DNA from: Candidatus Flexicrinis affinis
GTDB taxonomy: Bacteria; Chloroflexota; Anaerolineae; Aggregatilineales; Phototrophicaceae
Reading direction: 5' to 3'
Length of the DNA stretch: 64,000 nt
Assembly (NCBI GenBank): GCA_016716525.1
Contig: JADJWE010000001.1
Location: 186,001 to 250,000 of the forward strand
Part shown: piece by piece, positions 43,951-53,033 of the stretch
How positions within the stretch are numbered: the first letter of the stretch is position 1
Layout of the letters: the number at the start of each line of letters is the position of its first letter
Made by a program: the position numbers and the translations under genes
Notes under the pieces: generated by a model
What the model was told of the DNA's origin: nothing
Seen by the model: only the letters and a program-made list of their open reading frames with translations
The model's database searches: none

Positions 43951-46125
43951 CTAGACCTTTCTCACCGTTACGAACGTTTGACTGAGCGCCTGCCCGCCGC
44001 TGACCGGATCGGTATACGTGACGTGCAGCGCCGAATCGCTCGCGCCGACCCCGTAGGCGGTCGTCAGCGCCTTCGATAGGTGGCCGTAGCCCGGCGTGAG
44101 GTACACGCAGTCGTCGCGGATACCGGGGGTCGCCAGTATGCGGATGTTAACTTGACCAACTGCGCTGGTGACCTCGACCCAATCGCCATCGCGCAGGCCG
44201 CGACCTTCTGCGACGCGCGAACTCAGCCACAGGCGCGGCTCGTCCGCGTACTTGTCCAGCAGCAGATTGTTCTGTGTGGCGAACTGCGTCGCCTGCGCGA
44301 CCTTGCCGGTCAGCAGATAGAACTGACCGGTCGGCGGCTCGGGCGGGGGTTCCCAGGTCGGTACGCCGGCGAACCCGACCCGCGCCAACGTCTGGGAGTG
44401 CAGCTCGATCTTGCCGCTGGGCGTGTTCCACGCGAACTGCGGTTCACTGGCCTCGGCGTGCGGAAGTTCCGCATAACCACGCTGGCGCACGTCCTCGAGT
44501 GATATGCCAAGCGGGGCCAGCTGCTGGCGGAGGTAATCCTCTTCATCGTCGTACTGGAAGTAGTCACCGAGGCCCAGCCGTTCGCCAAGCTGTTTGTAGA
44601 TCCACAGCGCCGAGAGCGTGTCGCCTTGCGGCTCGATGACCGGTTGGCGGATGAACACCCGATCGCCCATCGGCAGCAGGGGTCGTAGCGCTCGAGTACG
44701 ACGACTCAGGCAGCACTACGTCGGAGTACCACGCCGTATCATTGAGCGAGATATCGACAGTCGCGATGAACTCCATGCGCGATATGGCTTCCAGCGTCTT
44801 GCCGCGATCCGGCAGCGACATCACCGGGTTCTGGCGCGAGACGAACCACCCGCGCGCCTGATATGGCTGTCCCGTCAAGATGTTGTCGCGCAGTTCCTGG
44901 AACACACCGATCTTGAGCGGTACGACCGGGTACTTGTACGGCACGCCGTCGAGCCGCAGCGCAGACATGCGCGGATACGGCGGCTGGGGTGGACGGCCAA
45001 GCGCGCCGCTGTGCTCGCCGCTGCTCGCCTTCATGTGCACATTCCAGTTCCCAACCAGCGCATTCAGGATAGAAATGGCGCGCTGAGTCTGGAACGAGTT
45101 GACGAAGTTCGACGTGCGCCATCCGTTGTGCGCCAGCGCATGCGGGGCCGCCGCCGCGAACTCACGGGCGATCCGGCGGATGGTTTCGGCAGGGATCTCC
45201 GTAATTGGCGCGGCCCATTCGGGTGTAAACGACTCGACCTCTGCCGCCAGTTCGCTGAAACCGATCGTGTGGTCGGCGACGAACTGCGCATCGTATGCGC
45301 CGTCCGCGATGATGCAATTGAGCACGGCGAGATGGAAGGCGAGATCGGTTCCCGGCTTGATCGGCAGCCATTCGGCGGCCTTCGCCGCCGTCTTGGTGAA
45401 GCGCGGGTCGAGGTACACGACCTTTGCCCCGCGCGCGATCGCATCGCTCAGTTCGCCGGTCTCCGAGGTCGACACCGCCTCGAACAAGTTGCGTCCTGTG
45501 AGCAGGATGTACTGCAGGTTCTCGTCGTAGATGCGCTCCGGCTCTTCCATGCCGTACGTCATCAGGTTGGCAACAATCATCGCGTTGAAGCACAGGCTGC
45601 GCTGCGTCCCGTAATTCGGCGAACAGATCCGTAGAGCAGATTTTCGAACTGCAGCTGGCTCAAGCTGTGGGTTGAGGAGAACACCATCGCCTCGGGGCCG
45701 TAGTTGCGCTTGATGTACAGCATGCGCTCGGCAACGAGGTCGAGCGCCTCGTCCCACGACGCTTCGCGGAACTGCCCTTCGCCGCGCTGGCCGGTACGGA
45801 TCAACGGGGTCAGCACGCGGTCGGGGTCATAGGTCGTCATCACACCGGATTGACCGCGCACACACAGGTTACCGCGCGAATGCGGGTGATCGGGGTTGCC
45901 GTCCAACTTGACGACACGGCCGTTGCGTACCTTGGCGATCAGGCCGCAGCGCCACACGCACATCTCGCACATGCTGTGGACGAAGCCATTTCCCCGTGCA
46001 TTGATCATGCCGGCCGCGCGAGCGGCCTGTGCGACGGCGGGTGGCAGCAGTTCGCCCACCGCAAGCGCGGCCGAACCGGTTGCGGCCAGCTTCAGGAACG
46101 TACGTCTCGACAGATGGCTATTCAC
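43951..46125 (-). CDS. Molybdopterin (Mo-bisMGD) oxidoreductase, polysulfide/thiosulfate-reductase-like, three frameshifts
   Basis: This Tat-exported enzyme of about 725 residues starts at a GTG (46125) after GGAGGAG with HLSRRTFLKLA. The N-terminal 4Fe-4S box is CEMCVWRCGLIAKVRNGRVV with a later LCVRG Cys. PNYGTQRSLCFNAM follows, whose Cys sits where PsrA/PhsA carry the Mo ligand. The C-terminal cofactor domain has WNTPSGKIELHS, YLLTGKVAQATQFATQNN and GDWVEVTSAVGQV. Frames change near 45610 and twice near 44670-44697 in short C runs. Having its own cluster and a candidate Mo-ligand Cys sets it apart from the Mo-free ActB of alternative complex III. Sulfur compounds are the likely substrates, by inference. 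Confidence 0.82.
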
Positions 46126-47106
46126 GAGTCGGCTCCTCCGGTTGATCGGACGGGGTGCCGGAGTCGGGCGCGAGCGTGTCGATCAGATCGATTGCCTTGC
46201 GAGCCTTGCCCGGGTTGGCGAGGATGCCGGCCAACGATTTGCGGCTCGAAGCGTCGAGGTTGGTCAGTGCAGGCAGCAGTTCGACAACGTCTTCCGGGTA
46301 TTCGCCGTCGGGCTTGACGAGGCGCGTGCGGCTCATGCGCTGACGCATCGTCCCAAACGCTAGCAGCGACCCACCGCCGACGACCGCGAGGCCGATCACC
46401 AACCCGGCGACAAAACTGTTTGAAGCTGCGGGAAGCACCTTGCACGATCTGCTCGTAGCGCTGCACGTAGTTAATCGCTTGCGTCGTCCACGATCAGTTG
46501 ATTGACCGGAACGGGGCATTCCTCCTGCTCTTCGACGGCGGCGGGTGCGGCCGTAGGCGCAGGCGCTGCCGGTGCGGTGGTCGGTGCTGCGGTGGGCGCG
46601 GCAGCTTCTGAACCCCCGCCCCAGAATGCATCCGCGGATTCCGCGGTGGGTTGCGCTGCTTCATTGCCCCAAAACGAGTCCGCGCTGTCGTTTTCCGCGG
46701 CGGGCTGAGTGTCGGTGCCGCCGCCGGTGCTCGACGCGAGGATGGTGTTGTAAACGGCTGCGCGCGCCTCGAGGTCGGAGGCGTGGCACATCTGGCACGA
46801 TGCGGCGACGTCTTCCATGGGCGGAACAAGCCCGGTATGGGCTTCTTCCTTGACCATCGACTGCTGGTTGCCCGCATGACAGATGTAGCAGAAGTCGCCA
46901 AACGCGTGCGACTCGTGCCAGCCAGTTCCATCCGCGTTGACCGGGTCTTGGCCTTGTGTCTCGTGGCAGGCCAAGCAGGATGAGGCTTGCGTGCCGCATT
47001 GGGCGCTGACGTAGAGCGACGGAGTCGCCGCCAGCAGGACGACACCGACGCATAGGCACATCAGCCCGATGGCGCCGGTCGCAACGCGAAATCGTTTGTA
47101 AACCAT
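46118..47106 (-). CDS. Membrane-anchored triheme cytochrome c, two frameshifts
   Basis: The ATG at 47106 has AGGAG nine bases upstream and is preferred to the one at 47115. A signal segment (IGLMCLCVGVVLLAATPSLY) precedes three haem motifs: CLACH, CYICH and CQMCH. An Ala/Pro/Thr-rich linker (about residues 125-205) and a C-terminal Cys (EECPVP) follow. Frames then change near 46478 and 46435 into a segment with the membrane helix SFVAGLVIGLAVVGGGSLLA and a cytoplasmic tail ending at 46118, overlapping the molybdoenzyme start by 8 bases. I read it as one anchored protein; it could instead be a cytochrome plus a small membrane protein. Confidence 0.7.
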
Positions 47107-47342
47107 GAAGTGCATCTCCTAAAAAGCGAGATCAGTGAATGACGTTAGTGCATCTGATGCTCCGCTGCGCTTAGGGCGCCTGTGTGAGTCGCGACATGAT
47201 TGCAGGGTATCGGACGCACTTCATCGTGTTGTTAAGTGGCGCGGGTCAAAGATCCGCCGCTTGTTTTCCCCGGCAACAAGCCACACCGCAAAGTATACGG
47301 AGGACACGCCGTCTCCATGAGTGCGGCATGTCACACGTCGCA

Positions 47343-47358
47343 TGTGAACTGTGTCACA
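47343..47358 (+). promoter_or_regulatory. Candidate CRP/FNR-family site between the redox operon and mobA
   Basis: TGTGA-ACTGTG-TCACA is a perfect match to the CRP-type core TGTGA-N6-TCACA. It lies 75 bases before the GTG of mobA and about 240 bases before the start of the divergent redox operon. The 327-base region 47107-47433 otherwise shows no gene. A second inverted pair, GTCACA and TGTGAAC, overlaps it at 47330-47349. Confidence 0.5.
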
Positions 47359-47433
47359 AACAAGGGCACGCGCGCGCTCAAGGCCGGTAGTTGCGTGCAA
47401 AATAGATACAGACGGCGCGAGAGGTAATCACGT

Positions 47434-48036
47434 GTGGCTTCGGTGACGATAGCGGTCTTGTGCGGCGGGCAGGCGCGGCGGATGGGCTTCGACAAGGGGT
47501 TGGCTGCGCTGCACGGCACGCCCATGATCCAGCATGTGTTGGACCGGATCCTGCCGTTGGGATACCCCGTCCTACTCGTCAGCAATGATACGACGGCCTA
47601 CGGCGTGTTCGGCGTACCGGTCGTCGGCGATGTGTTGAGCCAGCGCGGGTCGCTGGTCGGCGTACACAGCGCGCTGACTCACAGCCAGACGCCGCACACG
47701 CTGTGCCTCGCGTGTGACATGCCGTTGGTGAACCCGGCGCTGCTCGGCTATCTGGTTGGCTTGACGAATACGGCCGAGCTCGTCATTCCACGGGTTGGGG
47801 GCTACCTCGAACCGCTGCACGCCGTGTACAGCCGACGCTGCCTGCCTGTGATCGAGTCGATGATCAAGCGCGGATCGATGCGAATCGGCGCTCTGGCGGA
47901 GCAGGTCGCGTCTCGTGTCGTCCATGAGGACGAATTGCGCCAATACGACCCCGAACTGCGATCGTTCGCCAACGCCAACACGCCTGCTGAACTTGATGCT
48001 ATCGCACAGGAACTGGCGCGTGGTCCTCAACAATGA
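47434..48036 (+). CDS. mobA: Molybdenum cofactor guanylyltransferase (MobA)
   Basis: This intact protein of about 200 residues starts with VTIAVLCGGQARRMGFDKGL, the LxGGxxxRMGxDK nucleotide-binding motif of MobA. VLLVSNDT, LSQRGSLVGVHSAL and LACDMPLVNPALL follow, the last with the metal-binding Asp. It transfers GMP from GTP to molybdopterin to make MGD, the cofactor used by the molybdoenzyme across the divergent region. The start is a GTG after AGAGG. Its end overlaps the convergent FmdE-like gene by about 38 bases. Confidence 0.88.
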   Translation: MASVTIAVLCGGQARRMGFDKGLAALHGTPMIQHVLDRILPLGYPVLLVSNDTTAYGVFGVPVVGDVLSQRGSLVGVHSALTHSQTPHTLCLACDMPLVNPALLGYLVGLTNTAELVIPRVGGYLEPLHAVYSRRCLPVIESMIKRGSMRIGALAEQVASRVVHEDELRQYDPELRSFANANTPAELDAIAQELARGPQQ

Positions 48037-48512
48037 TGTCGACGTAGGACTCACCGGCACAACTGCGGCACAGCGTTCGACCGTCCACGATGAGTTCGCG
48101 TTCGTTGAGAATCTCTTCGCCGCATGAGTCGCACGTCACGCGCACGCCGGGCCGGCTAATTGGGATGCACGTTCACGCGGTAGGCAAGTCCGGTTCGCGA
48201 GTCGACGAATGTCGCGGCGACCTTGCCAAAGTCCATCAACCGCATCGTGCGATGCCCCAGCCAGCATCCCGTCGCAACCGACACGCCATCGGCGAAACAC
48301 CCGTCGGTTTCCACGAAGGTATACAGCCGCTTGTCGGACTGCGGCAGGTCGAGGTCGAGCAGGTGCGCGGCAAGCATCCCCATGCGAATACCCAGCACTT
48401 GCCGGGGGCACAGATGATTGTGCAGCGCGGTGGTCTGCTCAATGAGGGTGTCGAGGGTAGCGAGAAGCATCGCCTTGGCCTTGCTGTCAACGGACAACGA
48501 CATGCCTCTCAT
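47999..48512 (-). CDS. FmdE-like protein with C-terminal zinc ribbon, one frameshift
   Basis: The chain of about 171 residues begins at 48512 (GAGGA nine bases upstream). It contains TALHNHLCPRQVLGIRMGML, where H-x4-C-P is the FmdE-family hallmark, then VETDGCFADGVSVATGCWLG and VNVHP. In the first frame it stops at 48165. One fewer C in the CCC near 48170 continues it as SRPGVRVTCDSCGEE and TLCRSCAGE, a four-Cys zinc ribbon, to the stop at 47999. FmdE proteins are associated with tungsten/molybdenum formylmethanofuran dehydrogenase and with other Mo-enzymes, so a cofactor-related role is plausible here. Confidence 0.78.
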
Positions 48513-48626
48513 TCTATGGGTCCTCGCATACCGGCAGAAAGTGACGATTGGCCCGGTTCGCCGTATCATCTGTCGTGAAATGGTTGCGGTTGCGCGCCGC
48601 CGTGACCAGTACCTGCAAGGAGACGC

Positions 48627-49658
48627 ATGATGATTCACAAGACGATGCGGGCCGGATTCGTCAAAGCCCCATATCAGATCGAAGTCCGCGAGGTTGAGAC
48701 GCCCACCGTGAAGGAGGACTGGGCGCTCATCAAGGTCGAGGCGTGCGGGCTGTGCGGCACCGATATGCACTTCGCCCGCACCGAAGCCAGAGCATGGCAG
48801 TCGTTCGGCCATGAGGTCGCGGGGATCGTCGCCGCGGCCGGACCGGGCGTGCACAACGTCAAGGAAGGCGATCGCGTCGTTCTCGAAAGCGGATCGTTCG
48901 ACCCGTTCAGCGACCTGAGCCGCGACGGGCGCGTCGACCTCGACAACAGCGCGCCGAACATCTTCGTTCACGAGAAGACTGGCACGATGGGCTTTGCCGA
49001 CTATGTACTGGCCCATAAACAGTCGCTCGTGAGCTATGACGGGCTATCGCCGGAGGTGGCCTGCCTGAGCGAACCGCTCGGTGTCGCGATCGATATGGTC
49101 TACGCGGCAGACATCCGGCTCGGCCATGAGGTGATGCTGGTTGGTCTAGGCGCTATCGGGCTGATGGCGATTCCCGTGGCGCGGATGCATGGCGCGGCGC
49201 GCCTGTATGCCGTGAATCGCTCGGGCGGACGGCGCGCCGAAGTCGCGCTGCAAGCCGGCGCACACGAGGTGCTGCTCACCGGGGATACGCCGTTTGACGC
49301 GCTGCAATTTCGCAAAGGCGGCGTCGACCGCGCGTTGGTGACCGCCGACCCGAAGCTGCTGCCAGCGGTGATGCAACACATGCGCTACGGCGGAGTCATC
49401 AGCTTCATCGGGATTAACTGGCCCGACGGCGACATCACGTTCAACGCCAACGACTTTCATTTTAAGAAGCTGCAACTGCGCGCTTCCCACGCCGCGCCAG
49501 CGCTGTACTTCCCGACCGCGCTGCAACTCCTGCGCGATCGGCACGTCGACGGCGAGCTGTTCATCTCGCATGTGCTGCCGCTTGACCAACTCGGCGAAGC
49601 GGTTCGGTTGATGCGCGACGAACGCGACACCGTCCTCAAGGTCGTCGTCAAGCCGTGA
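48627..49658 (+). CDS. Zinc-type MDR dehydrogenase (alcohol/sorbitol dehydrogenase-like)
   Basis: This 343-residue protein has the catalytic-zinc motif CGLCGTDMH, GHEVAGIVAAAG, a later SEPLGVAIDMV, and the Rossmann signature VGLGAIGLMA. The usual four-Cys structural-zinc loop is absent; residues 85-110 read VLESGSFDPFSDLSRDGRVD instead. The second strand ends with NRSGGRR, suggesting NADP. AAGGAG precedes tandem ATGs, and the first is used. It is divergent from the FmdE-like gene and convergent with the GH38 gene. It probably oxidises a polyol or sugar alcohol. Confidence 0.87.
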   Translation: MMIHKTMRAGFVKAPYQIEVREVETPTVKEDWALIKVEACGLCGTDMHFARTEARAWQSFGHEVAGIVAAAGPGVHNVKEGDRVVLESGSFDPFSDLSRDGRVDLDNSAPNIFVHEKTGTMGFADYVLAHKQSLVSYDGLSPEVACLSEPLGVAIDMVYAADIRLGHEVMLVGLGAIGLMAIPVARMHGAARLYAVNRSGGRRAEVALQAGAHEVLLTGDTPFDALQFRKGGVDRALVTADPKLLPAVMQHMRYGGVISFIGINWPDGDITFNANDFHFKKLQLRASHAAPALYFPTALQLLRDRHVDGELFISHVLPLDQLGEAVRLMRDERDTVLKVVVKP

Positions 49659-49670
49659 TGCCGCGTGTGC

Positions 49671-52600
49671 CTACGCCGGAACCAGCCGCAGCGTGACGAT
49701 CTGGTACGGTGTGATCGCGAACTGGACGCGACTGCCCTCCGGCGCAAGGCGTGTCTGGTCTTCTTCGAGCAGGTTACAGATCGCCGCTTCGGCAATCGTG
49801 AACCCGGCCGTGAGCGTGACGGTGCCGCGATTGCGCTGATTCTCGTACAGCCGCACGATCAACCCGTTTCCGTCCTCGGCCAGCTTGACCGTTTCGATGA
49901 CGACGTTATCGGCATCGACCGACACCAACGGAGCAGTCGGCTGAGACCCCGCGCCGGATGACTCAACGCGGCGCACCAGCAGCGGCATGTTGAGGTCGTA
50001 GGCCTGCGGCACGACCTCGGCGCGCCAGTCCCCGGCATGCGGCAGTAGGCTGTAGGTCATCCGATGTTCGCCTTGGTCGGCGCTCGGGTCGGGTGACGTG
50101 GCGCTCTTCAGCAGCGTCAGCCGCATCACGTTGTGCAGGACGTCGTGCCCGTACTTGCAGTCGTTCAACAGCGCCACGCCGTAGTTGCCTTCGCTCAGGT
50201 CGATCCACTTGTGCGCGCAGCTTTCGAAGCGGGCGATGTCCCACGGCGTATTGCGATGCGTCGGACGCTGCACATTGCCCCATTGCACGTCGAACGTGGC
50301 GACCGGGCTGAGCACGTCGACCGGGAAGGCGACTTTGAGCAGCGTATGCTGCTCGTGCCAGTCGATCCACGTGTCGAAGTCGATGCGGCGGCTGTCGGCG
50401 CACAGATACACGGTCTGGACGATGGCGCTGCTGCGGTAGCGGCGCTTGATCTGCACGGCAGCGCGCAGCGGTCCGGTTTCGGAGATGGCGATGCTTTCCA
50501 ACCCGTCGACCGGCTCGACGCGGTCCTCGTAGAAGATATCGACATCCCACGCGTCGAAATTGAGCGGGCGGTCCTCGAACGCCAGCAGCGCGTTGGCTTT
50601 TGCGCCGCTCGGGAGCACCTCACGATGGTTCTGCTTGTCGTATACGCGGCTGACCTCGCCTGTCGCGTCGATCTCGACGCGCAGCACGGCGTTTTCGAGC
50701 ACGATCCGGTTGTGGTCCTGAACGGCGGTGGCGGCACGGCCGGCAAGCCCGTCGACCCGTCCCATGATCTCGACCAGCGGCATCACGCTGTACGGCTTGA
50801 TGTCGGGAATCTCGATCAGTGTACCATCCGCGACCGCTTGCGTGGCGAGCGCGGTGCCATCCGGACCGGCAAGCGTGACGTCGGCGGCGAGCGAATCGGC
50901 CAGCAATCCGACCCGCCGCCCGCCAAACGACGTCGTATTGGCGACCAGCACGCTGGTCCCCGCCGGTACAGCCTGAGCCAATGCGCTGAGTGCCGACTCG
51001 CGCACGGACTTGCCCAAGTCGAAGATCTTCGCGTAGTCGACATCACTGTCGACGTAGACAGCATGGATCGACGAGCCAGGCAGGATGTCGTGGAACTGAT
51101 TCAGGCACAGCACTTCCCACGCTTGCACCAACGATTCGCGCGGGTACGCGGCGCCGGTCGCAAGGGTCGCATACGCCGCGAGGAATTCGGCGTCATGCAG
51201 AAGCACCTCGCCTTTGCGGTTGTTGCGCTTGTTCCGGCTTTGACTGGTAAGCGTGCCACGGTGGTACTCGAGGTACAACTCGCCGTTCCAGACTGGCAGG
51301 CTGTCATCGACGGTTTGGTTCAGCCGGTCGAGGAAATCGCCGACAGTTCCGTGGCGCACGCGCGGCGCGCCGGCCAGCTCGCCCAAAAAGCCGATGTTCT
51401 CGATCATGTCGCGGGCCGGACCGCCGCCGCCGTCACCGAGGCCGAACGGCATCAGCAGCTCGTTCGTGAGTTCTTTCTGCCGGAACACGTCCCATGTCCC
51501 GAACACCTCAGCCGCGGTGACGACCCCGTTATAAGTCGTGGCGTGCGGCAGATCGCGTGATGTGCCCGGTGTGGTCAGGAAGTAGGTCAGGACGCGCGTG
51601 CCGTCCAGCCCTTGCCACCAGAACACCTGATGCGGCATGGGGTTGTACTGGTTCCAGCTCATCTTGTGGGTGACGAAGTACTCGAGGCCGGCCTGCTTGA
51701 TAAGCTGCGGCAGCGCCCAACTGTAGCCGAACGTGTCCGGCAGCCACAACACCGGTGCGTCCACGTCGCCGAAATGCGTGCGGAAGTACGACCGGCCGAG
51801 CACGAACTGGCGCGCCAGCGACTCGGCGCCGATGGCGTTGCAGTCGGGCTCGACCCACGTGCCGCCCATGATCTCCCAGCGCCCTTCCGCCACACGCGCC
51901 TTGATCCGTTCGAACAGCTCCGGGTAGTGCAGTTCGGCGTAACGGTAGAGCTGCGGTTGGCTCTGCGAGAAGGTGTAGTTGGGGTATTGATCCATCAGGT
52001 GCAGCGCCGTGCTGAAGGTACGGCCCGTTTTCCGCACGGTCTGGCCGAGTGTCCACAACCACGCGACATCGATGTGGGCGTGACCGGTCGCCACCAGATC
52101 GACGTTCATCGGGCTGCCGGCCGTCGCGAGGCCCTTACGCAGCGCATCGAGGGCTGCGGGGACGCTGTCGTAAAACGCGTCGGTACCGAGCGGGTCGCGC
52201 GTGTCGAGCGTCACGAAGGCGTCGTCCAGCGCGTTGAGCAGCAGGCTGTGCACGGGGTCATTTTCGTGAAGCTGGCCCACGACCTCGAGGACGAGATAGG
52301 CGAGGGTATGCAGTTCGCGGGTCGGCAGGTCGATCTGGACGAGCGCGCACTCGCCCATGAACAGCCGGGTATAAGGCTCTTGTGCGTTGAGCGGGCCGAT
52401 GCCGGTCCAGCCATGCAGTGCGACCCGATGCAGCGTGCCGTCGCGCAGCGTATTGGGCAGCGTATTGGGCAGCCGCACTTCTTCGTGTCCACGATCGCGC
52501 GCCGCAAGCGGCTTGCCATCGACGTACACCAGCGCCTCGGGATGCTCGAATTCGTGGGCATTGCCGATCGGCAGGTGCAGCGCAATCGGTGCACGTGCGT

Positions 52601-52847
52601 CCCAATCGCCCGGCACGCGGAACGAGGACCGCATGACGAAGTCGGTGCAGCGGGTGCCCCAGTGTGTGTTCGGCGCGATCACCTCCCAGCCCGAGTCGTC
52701 TTCGTCGATGGGAGGCGGCGCAAGCGGGCCATCAAGGGGCGTATAGCGAAACGGCGACAGCGGTTCACGTTTGCGATAGACCAGCGGAGCGATCAGCTCG
52801 ATCCGCCGCGCGATTTTCTGCGCCGTCCAGTGCATTTTGTGGGTCAT
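49671..52847 (-). CDS. Alpha-mannosidase, glycoside hydrolase family 38
   Basis: This 1058-residue protein has the GH38 fold. An N-terminal beta domain is followed by ATGHAHIDVAWLWTL near residue 250 (His and Asp zinc ligands), EPDCNAIGAESLARQ, and VLWLPDTFGYSWALPQL, where the Asp is the expected nucleophile. GLGDGGGGP and long C-terminal beta domains follow. There is no signal peptide, so it should be a cytoplasmic mannosidase of the Ams1/MngB type acting on imported glycans. The ATG at 52847 has GAGGAG. A frame extension to 53018 lacks family similarity and is rejected. Residues 120-135 contain a short duplication (LPNTLPNTL). Confidence 0.92.
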   Translation of the reverse strand: MTHKMHWTAQKIARRIELIAPLVYRKREPLSPFRYTPLDGPLAPPPIDEDDSGWEVIAPNTHWGTRCTDFVMRSSFRVPGDWDARAPIALHLPIGNAHEFEHPEALVYVDGKPLAARDRGHEEVRLPNTLPNTLRDGTLHRVALHGWTGIGPLNAQEPYTRLFMGECALVQIDLPTRELHTLAYLVLEVVGQLHENDPVHSLLLNALDDAFVTLDTRDPLGTDAFYDSVPAALDALRKGLATAGSPMNVDLVATGHAHIDVAWLWTLGQTVRKTGRTFSTALHLMDQYPNYTFSQSQPQLYRYAELHYPELFERIKARVAEGRWEIMGGTWVEPDCNAIGAESLARQFVLGRSYFRTHFGDVDAPVLWLPDTFGYSWALPQLIKQAGLEYFVTHKMSWNQYNPMPHQVFWWQGLDGTRVLTYFLTTPGTSRDLPHATTYNGVVTAAEVFGTWDVFRQKELTNELLMPFGLGDGGGGPARDMIENIGFLGELAGAPRVRHGTVGDFLDRLNQTVDDSLPVWNGELYLEYHRGTLTSQSRNKRNNRKGEVLLHDAEFLAAYATLATGAAYPRESLVQAWEVLCLNQFHDILPGSSIHAVYVDSDVDYAKIFDLGKSVRESALSALAQAVPAGTSVLVANTTSFGGRRVGLLADSLAADVTLAGPDGTALATQAVADGTLIEIPDIKPYSVMPLVEIMGRVDGLAGRAATAVQDHNRIVLENAVLRVEIDATGEVSRVYDKQNHREVLPSGAKANALLAFEDRPLNFDAWDVDIFYEDRVEPVDGLESIAISETGPLRAAVQIKRRYRSSAIVQTVYLCADSRRIDFDTWIDWHEQHTLLKVAFPVDVLSPVATFDVQWGNVQRPTHRNTPWDIARFESCAHKWIDLSEGNYGVALLNDCKYGHDVLHNVMRLTLLKSATSPDPSADQGEHRMTYSLLPHAGDWRAEVVPQAYDLNMPLLVRRVESSGAGSQPTAPLVSVDADNVVIETVKLAEDGNGLIVRLYENQRNRGTVTLTAGFTIAEAAICNLLEEDQTRLAPEGSRVQFAITPYQIVTLRLVPA

Positions 52848-53033
52848 GCGTGTCGCTCCTCGCGTGGTCGTGTGGGTTTGTGTGTTGTTCGCAACGTCAG
52901 ATGATACCGCCGCCGGTACGAGGACGCGACGACCATTTCGGGCTCGCGCCCCCGCCACAGTTTGCGCGTTAGGCGACGAACCGTGCATGCGGCAGTCGGA
53001 GTGAAGGGCCTTGACCACCGCCCGATCGATTGG

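Noticed and set aside
39427..47106. Alternative complex III (act operon)
   Set aside because: The catalytic subunit has its own 4Fe-4S box and a candidate Mo-ligand Cys, the FeS part is a separate gene, and cytochrome b and Rieske genes are present. ActB lacks Mo and ACIII lacks both of the latter.
52848..53018. Longer start for the GH38 mannosidase
   Set aside because: The added 57 residues have no family similarity, and the ATG at 52847 has a good Shine-Dalgarno sequence.
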